Of a DNA stretch of 64,000 nucleotides, positions 23,349-35,373 are shown one piece after another. Both the position numbers and the translations under genes were made by a program. The notes under the pieces are model-generated. The model was not told where the DNA came from. It ran no database searches and worked only from the letters and a program-made list of their open reading frames with translations. The DNA is from Limanda limanda (taxonomy: Eukaryota; Chordata; Actinopteri; Pleuronectiformes; Pleuronectidae), in the NCBI RefSeq assembly GCF_963576545.1, contig NC_083648.1, positions 21,191,654-21,255,653 on the forward strand. The letters are read 5' to 3'. Numbering within the stretch: the first letter of the stretch is position 1; each line of letters opens with the position of its first letter.

Positions 23349-23591
23349 CTGGGGCGGATCAAGGCACAGGGCCAGGGGGTCACTGGCCCCCGCTGAAATC
23401 TGATTACTTCAGGCAATAAATATGACAATTGTTAATTTTCTAATTATGTTCAATGAGGAGTTGCTTGCTCCAAGCTACAGAGCGAACATGAATGGTTTTG
23501 CATGGATGTTGAACATATAATTGGCCTCCCTGTCTAGATTTAATGCCCTTGATGCCCCCTAATTTCGAAAAATTCTAGAGCCGCCAGTGTT
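23349..23591. mobile_element. possible hAT-like MITE remnant
   Basis: The right end reads, reversed, CACTGGCGGCTCTAGAATTT, and the left end CTGGGGCGGATC is a rough inverted match; both ends have runs of G/C (CCAGGGGGTC, GCCCCCTAA). No clean 8-bp target duplication is visible, so this is weak. Confidence 0.3.
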
Positions 23592-24102
23592 TAACACAAC
23601 TATCATACCAATTTGCTGCAATAATTATAAATAAAATATTAGAATGTGATGGGGAACTGTTCGAGAATTGTTAGGATTTCTGATTCTAATTAAATTGTAT
23701 AAACAAACTGAAATAGGAGGAATTTTAAAAAGAATATTGATATGCTTTTGAGTAAGAATCAATACAGTTCTTGGTCTTGGTTTGAATTGCAGATTATTTT
23801 ATGTTTCAAAATAGATTTCAAAACATTACTCTCCTACCTTAGTCCATCAGGAGCTCTGAAAGCTCACCCGAGAGCACAGTGCTAAGCAGCAGAGAGTAAC
23901 AATCAAGACTTTGTGAAGCATGACCCTCCCAGAGACTGACTTCTAAGCAACGACTGGTGCCCACTGCTACATCTCATGAGTTGAAGAGAAAGATAAAAAA
24001 ATGCTTTTACAGCACAGTTTGATTAAGCAGAACAGAACAGCTCTGTGAAAGCAGCCGTTTGACCTTGTAAGAAATCAAACGTTGAATCTTTTAAAATACA
24101 TT

Positions 24103-24875
24103 TTTATTATGTAGAAACCAAAAGACAAATCCTGCAATAATTACACAAATGTAAATGGTTTTTACAAACTGATGCTAATGCAGTTAATTCCACCAGCGAT
24201 TCCAGCTCAGACAATAGGCATGTTATTTCCTAGTGTTTGGACAAATAGGTACCAAACAACATGAAACGTTAACATCAAGGAGAACAATGCTACGGCAGAA
24301 ACAAATTGTTTAAAAAAGACCTGCAGCTGCATCAAAATGAACCTCGTTAAACAAATCCACCCACCGTCGCCCGCTAACTCATATGAAGAATGACTATGCA
24401 GTTTCAGTAAGATTCATTTAGGTCAAATTCTAATCTGCGACAGGGACCACAAAACAACAACTGCACTTCACAGTGAAAATTTGCTCTATTATCATATTTA
24501 CACAGAACACAGACAGAACACACAAAGCCTGAAAGAAATCGTAAGTACAAAATATGAAAGGCTGTTTTTAATCCGTAACCCTTTCTGATAAGCTTAGCCA
24601 CCTATAATTATCTCTAAAGGGTTGATGTGGAGACAGAAAGGGATTATTCAGTTGTTATTTTTCCACAGTTCATCACTCTCATCTTAATGTTGTACAATCC
24701 GTGAGATGAGGATCTCTGAGAGGCTCATTGTGATCCAGGTTTCCCTAAGCAACCACTAACTGACATTCTCCCCTCTGTTGAAGACCAAACAGCAATTACT
24801 TCACAATATTTTCTTCATTGTCTTTAATTAAGTCCATCAACTTATTGTTTTGTGTCAGAACACAATTATGACCCC
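24103..24875 (-). other. lrrc24: lrrc24 3' UTR with polyadenylation signal
   Basis: Reading on past the stop, the first clear AATAAA on the minus strand is at 24108-24103, giving a 3' UTR of roughly 770 nt. No competing gene lies in between. Confidence 0.5.
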
Positions 24876-26122
24876 TTAGCAGTGAATCTCGTAGGCAACC
24901 TGTGATCCGAAGAGGAGACTCTGGCTGAGGAAGAGCTCCTCCGGGTCCGTTGTCAGGGGCCCTTCTCCTCCGTCTGCTGGGTTTCTGCGAAGCCCCATTC
25001 CCCCCGATCTGGTAAGTGTTTGCACCATTTCGTGGTCCAGCAGTGCCTCCTTCATCCCTTTCTGCTGAACGAACCCACTCATCATGGGACACCTGGATGA
25101 GGTGGACCCCAAAACGGGCTTGGCTCGGTTGAGGACGTACATCTCATGGCCATGGTCGTCACGGTACTCCTCCAGCTGGGCAAAGGTTGTGGGTCCATCA
25201 GAGTAGTCGTTCACGTAAAGGATGCTCTCCTCCTTACTCGTACAGTAGGAACCCCCTTCCTCTTTCTGAAACTGCTGGTGGCGAGTGTAGATCATAATCA
25301 GGAGGAGAACAGCAGTGAGTGCCAGCAAGGAGATGCCAATCGCAATGGCGGTTTGTGTCGCAGGGCCCAGAGCGCTAAAGTCCATGCTGTCCTGCTCATA
25401 CAGCGGCTCCTGACTCACATCCACAACATCTGGTTGATAGAAGGAGTTAGACGAAGAGGAAACAAAGGAGTGTGAGTTCAAACGAGGCCAGAACTGGGTG
25501 GAATATGAAGAAGAGGACATGTTGACAGCTAGGTGAAAGGTAACTCTGGCTACACCACCTGGGTTCCAGGCCTCACACTCATAGCGTCCAGCATGAGATA
25601 CAGTCACATTGCTGAGAAACAACATGCCACTGCCCATGTCCGGGTCAAAGCTGTCCCTCTCTCCACCCTCCTCAGTTCCACGCACCAGTCCATGGATCCC
25701 ACCAACACCTCCCACCTTAATCCCTCCACCACTGGGAAGGGCAGTCACCACTCCTCCAGCTCCAGGCCTGAAGAGCTCACCGTTGGGTCCCAGCTCTTGA
25801 ACCAGTCCTCGAGGGGATAACTGGGCCTTGCCATGGGACGCTTTCTTCCAGGTCACCTGAGGCTGAGGGTATCCTGAGGCCTGGCAGGAGACTCTGAGAC
25901 TCTCCCCTAGTCGCACAGTCAGGTGACTGGGTTCCAGCTGAACCACAGGGGGGATGCAGACCAGGCTGTTGGGAGCCACCTCCACCAGGCTGAGGTGGGA
26001 GAGGCGAGGTGGTTCTGAACACATCAGCTGACGCTGCTCAGCAGAGCTCAGCAGTCGCTGACCGTCTTCACTGATCCATGTTCTTAGCCAAGCAAGAGCG
26101 CAATCACAGCGCCAAGGATTCT
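24876..26122 (-). CDS. lrrc24: lrrc24 coding exon 4: LRRCT, Ig, TM and cytoplasmic tail
   Basis: Begins after CTCCTCCAG, completing a Glu codon before N-P-W-R-C-D-C. It runs through the Ig domain, an N-glycosylation-type N-V-T, the TM helix and the tail to TAA at 24876-24878. Residues about 297-370 form an insertion rich in Gly within the Ig domain that human LRRC24 lacks. Confidence 0.95.
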
Positions 26123-28521
26123 CTGGAGGAGAAGAATGGAGTCAAAAAGTGAAGAAATTATTTTTTCCAATATAATCCTTAGAAATGTTTCAGAGGGACT
26201 TTTCGTTCTCATTCAAGGACTACTTTTGGATGAAAGCTATTGAAATGTAAAAGATGTGTAAGTGCAGGTAATTTCCCAGGAAATCAGTCTGTGTGCTGTG
26301 TGAGAAATGCAGTGCTCTGACAGACTTAGGCACTGACAGTTCTTCAGAATTGTGGTGTGGAAGCATTCAATTCAATCTTAGAGGATTATGTCATATTACG
26401 GGAAGACATAATGTGCTGCAGGAATTCTGTCCTACCTGTGACACGCAGCACCTGCAGGCTGACAAGCGGTCTGAGGGAAGATGCTCCCAGGGTGCGGAGG
26501 TGATTTCTGCTGAGGTCCAGCAGAGCCAGAGATGACAAGCCAGACAGGGCTTGCTCTGCCAGCAGCTCAATGCTGTTTTCCTGCAGGTGGAGTTCCTGCA
26601 GACGCTGCAGATAGTAAGAAGACACAGCAGCAGAGGAGGGAAAATGTGAAAGATCCAGGTCAAAAGAGGAGGAATAGAAATGTCAAATATGAAGAGAGGA
26701 GTGACTCAATTCCTCCCAACTCAGTCCAGCGTTTTCATGACATTGCAGTGGCGATCGCAATTACACACTTCTGCAGACCACTTTTAATTGGAAATGACAG
26801 ATACAAGAAGTGGAGTCTCGTGGCGAGTAAGTACATCAAGCTGCTGCTGCAGCTCAAGGCCAGAGGAAGACAGAGGGTAAGAAGAGAAAGAGACAGAAAG
26901 TAAGATGTAACTAGCTTTAAATGGATTTTTTGTATCTTGATATCAGACCAACTGCAGGCTATTATTACTCTCGAGATGGTCAGACGGGCCATTGGGCGTA
27001 CCACAGGATGTACTGTTGACACAATGTTGACCCCTACCCCCCCTTTGGAAACACTGCAGTCTGTACTGTAGGGATTAGTCAGACATGCTGTCATGTATTG
27101 GATTTACAGTCGCAGACGTCATGCTATATAATCCACAAAAAGCCGTCCCATATTGGAATTGCTTTGGCTTTTCTCACAAAATCCAAGCTTTTTTTCGCTT
27201 TACCAAAAGGATTAGGGTTAAGATGTTGAAATGCTTAACCCAAAAATGTGCATTAATTCTTGCCATCCACTCCTCTGTCCCTTTTATACCAGTTCACATG
27301 CACCAACCTGCAGTCCCCTGAAGGTTTGGTCCTGGACTCGAGTGATCTGGTTGCCTGCCAGGTAGAGGATCCGGAGGTGCTCCAGACCCCGGAACATGTC
27401 AGGGGTGACCAGGTGGATGAGGTTACCGTTGAGGGCCAGCTCCAGTAGCTGCCCCTGGCTTAGAAAGGCTCCGGGCTCCAGTGCTGAGATGCTGTTGTTC
27501 TGGAGGTACAGGTAATGGAGGCTGCCGAGACGAGTTAGGTCCTGAAGACGGATCTGCACGATCGCGTTGTCCTGGAGGAAGATGGTCTTCAGGGGAGGGA
27601 TGGGGGAATTAAATTAGTGCCGCAATCACAAATTGATTGCATTAGGGAAACAGAGGAAAGGATGTGATGTTTGTTTAATGGAAGGAGGTGAACAGGGCCG
27701 TGTGGTGATCAGAGGTAGAACAATTTATCAGCAACATACATTAGCAGCACTTACAAATGTATCTGTGCAGAATTTTTCCTATTCTGTGGTTCGGTCATAT
27801 TGCCAAATGCTGCAGAAAAACCCTGTCAACTTGGAGTTACATAAGAATTTATTTCGGCCTTTTATCCACAATGAAAAGCTGTCTCCTGATCAATAAAGTG
27901 CAATCATTGGTGATGTTTTCAAAGAAGCTCACACTGGCCATCAGGTAAAGTATGATGGAAGAGATAGACCTACTGAATGAGGTTAATGGAGCAATTTATG
28001 CGGTACATGCTACCCATTAATATTAATAAGCTGCAGTAATGTTGGGGGGCCTGTACCCAAGAGGAAAAGACGGTGTGATGTTTAACATCTTCTCAACAGA
28101 TGATCATAGGGACGTGTGAGAGTCATTTTCTGAGCACGAATAAATAATTACACAGCCGACGGCACAGCTCCTCCCTCAGGCTTACATCAAAGAGGGTCAC
28201 GGCGAATTGATTAAACACAAAAAATTTAGGCTAATAAGAGCAGATCAAAGAGGAAGTCAACTGATACAAAAATCACTGATGTGAAGGGAGCGGGGGGGGG
28301 GGGGGGGGTCAGCTGCAGTGCACTGACAGCTCCTGCTCATTGTCGATCGGCCGACTGACCTCTGTGAACGAAGGGACGCCCTGCGGGATTTCTTTGATCC
28401 CCAGAGATCCACACTCCACTGTGAGGCTGTAGCAGCGGCAGCCGGGGGGGCACGCCAGGCACGCTTGAAGGACGAGGGCGAGCACGAGCAGGAGGAGTCT
28501 GGGGGACCACGGGGGGACCAT
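24876..28521 (-). CDS. lrrc24: leucine-rich repeat-containing protein 24, complete, 4 coding exons
   Basis: LRRC24 is a type I membrane protein of the LRR-Ig class with no settled biochemical role. Joined minus-strand exons 28521-28360, 27586-27308, 26604-26436 and 26122-24876 give 1857 nt, 618 residues; all introns are GT-AG. Seen: signal peptide 1-23; LRRNT with C24, C28, C30, C37; about six LRRs over 55-203; LRRCT from N-P-W-R-C-D-C (205-211) to C259; Ig domain with C283, W295 and Y-E-C (C386); TM about 459-482; conserved cytoplasmic segment V-N-D-Y-S-D-G-P and the C-terminal A-Y-E-I-H-C. The LRR core, the post-TM block and the end match vertebrate LRRC24 closely. The fish protein is about 100 residues longer than human (513), mainly in a Gly-rich Ig loop and in the tail. 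Confidence 0.95.
26436..26604 (-). CDS. lrrc24: lrrc24 coding exon 3: LRRs 5-6
   Basis: Begins after ATCTGCAG with R-L-Q-E-L-H-L-Q-E-N-S-I and ends in phase 1 at ACAG|GTAGGAC. It includes LALLDLSRNHL and LQVLRVT. Confidence 0.95.
27308..27586 (-). CDS. lrrc24: lrrc24 coding exon 2: LRRs 1-4
   Basis: 93 codons in phase 0 at both ends, from T-I-F-L-Q-D-N to F-R-G-L-Q|GTTGGT. It contains consecutive LxxLxLxxNxI repeats, for example LHYLYLQNNSI and LRILYLAGNQI. Confidence 0.95.
28292..28308. repeat. homopolymer run of 17 G
   Basis: Lies in lrrc24 intron 1, about 50 nt past the exon 1 donor, and reads as poly-C on the transcribed strand. Confidence 0.98.
28360..28521 (-). CDS. lrrc24: lrrc24 coding exon 1: signal peptide and LRRNT
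   Basis: The ATG at 28521-28519 sits in a strong Kozak context (ACCACCATGG) and opens MVPPWSPRLLLLVLALVLQA. The in-frame codon further upstream is GTG, not a start. The exon ends GAG|GTCAGT in phase 0, after G-V-P-S-F-T-E. A 3' splice site (CTCCTCAG) at 28556-28557 begins this exon, so the true first exon is non-coding and upstream. Confidence 0.92.
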
Positions 28522-28907
28522 GGTGGTTTCACGGCAGACCGCCACAGACCAAAACCTGAGGAGACAAGGTAGAGACGGAGATGAACAGTGAGCATCAATG
28601 ACTCATCACAGTTTGAACAACCGACAGCTCTCTCTGTGGTAACATGTGTCATCATCAACGCAAAGATTGACAGTCGCTGCAAATATGTTGTATTTATGCA
28701 GATGACTGTGGAATGGCATGGGAGGATAGACAAAAAAAGAAAAATGAACATAAGAGTATCTCCTCATCCCTGCCTGGTTTCCATTCAGCTGTGTCTATTC
28801 AGTGGAATTGCAGCAGCTTCTATTATGGGCTTCAATTAATTAAAGATGTGATAAAAGATGCGCAGGTTGCCTCAAGGAGCTCTCTCTTGTCTCGCTAATG
28901 CATGCAA

Positions 28908-28990
28908 AAACACACACACACTCTCTATTTCTGTCTGTGTCTTTGTCTTACAAAGGCACACACACACACACAGGGGCACACACACACATA
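28908..28990. repeat. CA-rich tracts
   Basis: Several short CACACA runs separated by unique sequence. Confidence 0.85.
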
Positions 28991-30944
28991 CGGCAAAGAG
29001 ACACAGGCTCTGTTTTGACCCCCGTAATCTTAGAAACCACATTTACCTCCACAAATCTCAAGTGGTAACCAGCCCTAATCCTTCTGATACAAATGCATCA
29101 GTGTTGGCTGCTTGCTGCACCTCACAGCAATATAAAACCATCACCGAGCAACTCAGCCGTGCACTTTTTTTCTTCTTAATTGCTGGAAGGGATTTATTGT
29201 TCCGCTTGACTGTCTACATCAAAGCAAACCACAGACCAAACCGCAGTCCAACACCATGCAGCGCTGCAGTGTTCACAATACTAGTTGAGGGGCAGCAGAT
29301 CACATGAAGGTACCGCAGGGCTGGAGGAAGGATACATGTGGAAATGTCACTCTGAGCTTGTCATTCTGCATCAGTGACAGCAGGTAGATGCACTGCTCTT
29401 TGCTGAGCCCCCTGCCTCGTTGTAGAGAATCCTCATCCTGCAGAGAAGCAGGCGTCTCATTGATCCCATCACAAGTCTCACATTGTTAAAACGCATTCAT
29501 GCACACCCCAGCCATGTCTCCACGTCCCATTAAGCTTGTCTGACTGGTGAAATTTCTAGTTTGCTTAAGACTGAGGAATCACCCAGACAGATAATTGATA
29601 GCATTTACATCAGGCTCCGAATGATTCGGAGATCATCTAGTTTATTAATTATGAGAATGCACACGGATCTCATTACAGCTCTGTGATGAAAGGGTCCCAT
29701 GCCTGAAATAAACTGCGACTGATAAATATTCAGTTCGCAGGATGTTTGAACTGCTCTGTCAGATTAATATCAAGTGTGTCTCATTTGTAGCGCTGTAATC
29801 CGGGGACCGTATTCACAAACATTCTGGGAGTACTCTCAGAAAGCTCCCAATTTATAGCCTCAACATTTCTAGCAAGGAGTTTTAGTTTTGGAGGGATTAA
29901 GGAAAGTTCTCGAAGCAACTCTGAGTAACACTAGGACAGAAATTATAGTGAGGAGGTGTGGTTGAAATTGTTGATATGAAGTATATGATAATAGCCATAT
30001 GGATATGAAATAACTAGACTCCCTATAATGACAACGTGAAATAAATAGCCAGTTTTATACGGTGGCCCAGAAAGCTCAATGTACCGCAGCCTAACTAAAC
30101 ACATGCAAATAGACAAAGCACATGCAAATGCAGAAATCAATGCATCAACACATGCACAACAAATAGAAAAAATACAACACAACCAAATACTCACAACACA
30201 ATTAAAAATGGAATGTTGTGCGATCACGGCTGGAACAAGCTCGTTGTTGCAGGTTTGTGACTGATGAAGCTATTAGTTGAAGTTGGCGTTGACTCAGTGT
30301 TGTTGGAAAATTATGTTAATGCTTATTTTTACATTGTGATCAGATGTTTCAGATATCTTTGCAAATAAATTAATCTCATGTTAATTATTAGCCCGCCAAT
30401 TCAAGTAATCTGATAAAATACACTTAATCTATAGCTAGCAAGTTTAGCCTTTTTTCTGATCAACAACGCCGGTGTTTCCTATTCATCTGTTCACTGTGGT
30501 GGCCCGCCATATTCTAATTTGTCCTGCCACAGTCACAATGAAGCAGAATGTATTTTACTCTTCTCATATTATAAGAGATCTCTTGCTTCTGCTGCATGCT
30601 CACTTGCACTGTTGCGCTACCACGAGCTAGCACATCTCTTAGTTTCCACTGCAGTTGTGGCATGTTCTTTATCTTCCGTGAGAACTCATCATTCATTCTT
30701 TAGTCTGTGTACCTGTCAATCTGAATAACTCAATCTACGCCGTTTAATTTATACCACAGTAAAGACACAATGATCCTTCCATGCCAGTTATTTCAGTTCT
30801 TCATCTACATCATATTAACAGGGGAAAATGGCTCTGCTTTCCTCAATTTCTGTGATTGCTGCCCAGTCTACACCACTAGCGGGCATTGGTTGGCATGTAA
30901 ATCTACCATATAACCATGCCCATAGCAGTGGTAAGTTCCTATAC

Positions 30945-31190
30945 ACCTGTTCCTAGATTGTCTCTCTCTCCCCCTTACCCTCCTTCCCAACCCGACCAGT
31001 GCAGGCATGTGGCCTTGACTGCTGAAGGTTTCTTTGGATAGTAAGAGTTTTATTTCCTCTCCACTGTTGCCAGGTACTTGCTCACCACAATATTCACAGG
31101 TCTCTGTAAAATGCTTTGAGATAACATCTATTGTGATTTGGTGCTATACAACGGAAATTGAATTACACTGAATTGGATGTGTTGCAGCCT
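30945..31190. repeat. dispersed teleost repeat with LINE-like tail, copy B (inverted relative to copy A)
   Basis: Contains AGGTTTCTTTGGATAG, CACTGTTGCCAGGTACTTGC, TTCACAGGTCTCTGTAAAATG and the tail GATTTGGTGCTATACAACGG followed by AAATTGAATT, the reverse-complement order of copy A. Confidence 0.7.
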
Positions 31191-33891
31191 CAAAGCAAGG
31201 GTGGGGGGGAGCTCGCAGCACATACACTGGGTTCCCCATTTACAAGTAAGTGCCACACCACATCACAACTGCTTAAAATCGTAATCCGCTAAAGTAATCT
31301 AATAACAGCATTTTATTTTCTCCCAAACTGTTTTTCACCCAAAGGGCTTAGACTTAGAGGCTCTGCAAATAACTTTCATGTTCACCAGGATCGAGCCTTA
31401 CTTAGAGTTTCGTCATCTGTATCAACTCTTTGTACTAGGAATCTAGTAGACCACTGATTTAATGCCTAACTGCAAAAGCACAAGGTCCAGTATTTCCGAG
31501 GCCGAGATGTTATTCTGTGTGCATCCACACGGCATTGAACTGGATTTTGATATTGGATGTTTGATTTAGAGCACATTTATGGGGATATATTCAGCTGGAT
31601 TAATACAATGTGACCTACATAGGCTGTTCAATTTTCTTGTCTCAGCAAAAAAACACAGAGACACTTATTAACAAGGGCGCTGCCACTTCCTCTTTAGAGT
31701 TCTCCAAAAAAGCGTGGAGAGAAATTATGTATTTCTATTGTCGGGGAGAAAATGCACAAAAATTGAATTAGGAATAAGCCCTTGGTCTGTCATTGAGTTT
31801 TTGTCAGTTTCACAGTGTGATGACTTTTAAATAGCTTTGGCTTACTTGAAAACGTGTCAGGAGGGAAGCGGAGAGGAGCAGCACAAAGGATGCATGGCCC
31901 GACGTTTGTTGTGGGAATACGAGCTCGACATCATCAATGCAAATGACACTCTGCCAGGCAGAGGAAACAGCTTGCCACGCTTTCAGTGTGATAAGGCAGA
32001 GGCGAGGATAACCTATGGAGTTGTTAGGGTCCGCCAACATAAAAAGAAGAGGAGGACAAAAATGGAAAAATACAGCCCGGGCGGAGGTTTCTTTAAATAA
32101 TGCTGCTGACTAAAGCTCGTCTCACAGTGCACTGTATGGTCTACTGTTTCAGAATCAGCCGGCCCCTGCTGCGTTTGATTCTCATCTTTAATCATGCTGA
32201 TGCAGGATTCCAGGGGTAAGGGGTCAATTTGTTCATTTCAGTCCCCGTAATCCTTTATGGAACATGCGTAATCTGCACAATCAGATGCTTGTTAGCTAAG
32301 CCGCTGTCGGAGCTGTCAACGTTTTCATGAAGGGGGGGAGCTGCTTTGTTTGTCATTAAAAAACGAGGTCAGCTGTATATCTCTACCGGCAGTTTGTGAA
32401 AATGTGTAAATATTATGATTGGAGCCTAATGTTGTTGACATTATTTATCCGACGCGTGTTAAAGGAGAGCGGCTGGGGCAGATGTCACTCAGCACATGTC
32501 AAAGGAAATCTAATAAACTGCACATCACACACACACAACCTGTCCAGCATCATTTACCCTCCATCTACCTCTGCAAACATCACTCCAGACTCGCTTGGAG
32601 TCTGTTTATTTGTTCATTTTGCAAATTAGAGTTGTCTCTTTATTGTTGACACTGTGCTTTGTTTTCACACCCTAAGCAAATCCTCCACTGCTGAGCAATC
32701 ACAGCCTGGCTGGCCAAACATTGCCGGAGCAGAGCATCCACCGCATAGACCTGCTGTGATTTTAATCTTATTGTTTTCCGAGGAGGGTGAGTAGGTGCAT
32801 CCGACAGCCAGAGTGCTGCTGGCGGAGGCAAAGTTCACGTCCCTGAGCTGCCATCGGTGCAGGTCAGCCTCTTTCGTTGTTATGGTAACACTAGTGATGA
32901 GGGAAGGTCTGATCGCGGGGCCCGAAGGCCAAGCGCAGTTCCTGTGAGGTGGGGTGTTAGGCAAACAGCTCCACTGAAATAGAGGCTGTCATTTCCCAGG
33001 GCAAATTGCTCACAGGGACTTGAGCTATGTGATGGCCCAGAGGTAAATCATAAATTCTCCTTCAGTCCAACTCTCCCTTTCTCCCGCTTGAACTTTTTCC
33101 TCTCCCCTCCTCTCTGTTTTTTCACTCTCCTGCTCCGTTCACAGCTTCTCTGAAAGCTTCCATCATTTTCCCATTCCCCATCTCTGACCTCTTTCTTTTC
33201 TCATCTCTCGTCCTTCTGCTTTGACGGACAGGTGCTAAATCATTTGTTTCTAGAGCATCCTTTTGTCCTGAGGCCAAGGCACTGAGAGAAGACCAGGGCA
33301 AGAACCCAAGAGCAACACACTGACTTTGAGCGATAGTCTCGGCCATGCTCACTAAAGCCCTCTCACACACTCCTAGACATGCAGAGCACGCGTACAAAGT
33401 AGAACTCGTACGCGCGCACAAGCCACCAAAAATCAGTAACACAACACTTTGACTGGCAGACGCACACACAGGAAAACACACATGTGCTTATGCTCCTGCA
33501 CATCCTGCTTACAGCCGGCAGCCATCATCATTCATGGACACATACCAAGTCAGATACAAACAGGCAGCTACGTGCACACAAACCGTGCACACAAACACAC
33601 ACACACAAACACACATACACACATTTTTGTGTCAGCAGCAAAAGAAGCGCTGGTCGCTTAATAAGCCACCATTGATTTCTTTATTTTTTCCACCACTATT
33701 GTGTCCAGCTGGGTTCCGCAGCCATTGATTTTCACTGGGTAAACAGATGTTCACGGGAGGGTGGGATTACATTTGTGAATGTCTGTGTTGAGTAGAAGTA
33801 AATGAGTGCATGTTGCTTATTGCTGAGGTACTTTGTGTGTCTGTGTGTGTTGGTGTGTGCGTGTAGCCGAGCTGGAGCAGAATCAGGCTTC

Positions 33892-33894
<3 letters not shown>

Positions 33895-33939
<45 letters not shown>
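33895..33939 (+). repeat. (CAG)15 trinucleotide repeat
   Basis: Fifteen uninterrupted CAG triplets. One plus-strand frame would read them as polyglutamine, but the surrounding frame has no start or splice context that looks real, so I treat the repeat as non-coding. On the probable lrrc24 transcript it would read CUG. Confidence 0.95.
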
Positions 33940-33940
<1 letters not shown>

Positions 33941-34269
33941 CTGCCACTTCTCCCAGCGGAGGAGCTTTTACACTAAAACCCTCAGACCATCTCCCCGTAC
34001 GTGGACAAACTGGATAAATCTTTGGCTTTTAAGAGTTAAAATCCCAAACTGCTGTGACGGCTCTGCCTGCCATGTAAACTTTTGCTGGTAATATACGATG
34101 GCCAGAAGGGAAAAGCTCAAAGATTTTTGGGTGTAAACTGCACGGAGACTCAAATCCACCCAGAACACAGATTTCGTTTTGGTTCATATGAAGCTCAGTC
34201 ACACTGATTCCCCCGGGCACAGCGATCAGAAGCTCTTCTTCTCCAACCAACCAGTGCCGCTTTAAGAAA

Positions 34270-35100
34270 ATTTAAATTTATTTATTGCCTGCCCTGCTTC
34301 AACAAGTTGTGCCAGTGTTGGAAATGGTGATACTCAATTTGAGCTGTCGCTGATAATTTGGAACTAAAAGCACAATGGCAGTTGTACGAATGTTTAATCA
34401 ATAACCGTTTACAACACCAGATTTACTTTTATGTGCTATCTGTCCAAAATGGGTGATTCTAGCATCCCATAATCATCGCTCAGAGCTTTAAAAAAGAATT
34501 TAAACATGTTCTAACCTCTTGGTTTTCCCGTGCTTTCTTTCCTCTAAACGCTCTTTAACCACATGGCTAAACAGATGTGTAAATAATGTATGACTTCAAT
34601 ACATCTTTATGCATTATGCAGAGGGAAGCATTGATCTAAGAGATTGATATAATTATACAGATGAACTACATCTAAAGCAAATCAGGCTTTGGAATAATTT
34701 GTAATAATGTAACCTTATTTAAAGGTGGCACCATTTATGAAATTGCTGCCACTTTGCTTAGTAAAGACCTGATTACAATGAGGCCGAGTCAGAACAGTCT
34801 CAAGCTGTTTTTTGCCGCTGCTTTTTGTGCTTTTTATTGCTCGTCATGATAGATGTTGTTAGGAGCTGTTCATTTGGGTTCCACTCTACAAGACACTTTA
34901 TATGCTGTAATGAATAACTTTATATATGTATAAATATATATATATATCAGTTATAACCAATTACTAAAAAACAAGTTTTGGGCTGCCAGGGTTGTAAAAA
35001 TGAATGCTTTCTAATCTGTTGATGTATAACTGTACTAATACCAAATGGGAAGGATATATTTATACAAAAAAATCATAAACTGTCAAAAAAAGTGCTTTTA
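34270..35100. other. AT-rich non-coding DNA
   Basis: A TA-rich tract near 34920-34950 is the only structure seen. Confidence 0.45.
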
Positions 35101-35110
35101 TATCAGATTA

Positions 35111-35373
35111 TATGGATTTGTATTTATATAGCGCCCTATAGTCTTGATGACCACTCAAAGCGCTTTACACTACAGTTTTACATTCACCCATTCACACACA
35201 CATTCATACAGTGCATCTATTCCCAGCACTTTGTTACTCTATGGGGGGCCATTCAGGGTTCAGCATCTTGCCCAAGGACACTTCGGCATGCAGATGGGTC
35301 AGACTGGGGATCGAACTGCGGACCTTCACGTTGGAGGATGACCACTCTACCCCTCAGCCACATTGGCTCTGCC
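35111..35373 (-). mobile_element. tRNA-derived SINE copy 2
   Basis: Read on the minus strand, the head TGGCTGAGGGGTAGAGTGGTC (A box) and GCAGTTCGATCCCC (B box, about 35306-35319) are followed by a body with AAGTGTCCTTGGGCAAGAT and a tail with AAAGCGCTTTGAGTGG and GGGCGCTATATAAAT. This is the best-preserved copy in the window. Confidence 0.85.

Larger units (their letters stand above)
28600..33880. other. gene-poor interval upstream of lrrc24 (probable 5'-UTR intron), first part
   Basis: Holds CA-rich tracts near 28.9 and 33.6 kb, repeat copy B and a possible small exon at 29314-29437. A POU octamer ATGCAAAT lies at about 31937 in a less AT-rich stretch (31850-32070). No coding gene is supported. 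Confidence 0.4.

Noticed and set aside
28543..28545. Upstream in-frame start for lrrc24, eight codons before the ATG
   Set aside because: The codon is GTG and the downstream ATG has an ACCACC Kozak context followed by a proper signal peptide.
33802..34017. Polyglutamine protein over the CAG repeat
   Set aside because: The frame exists only because of the repeat and GT-rich flanks; no start context, splice sites or homology.
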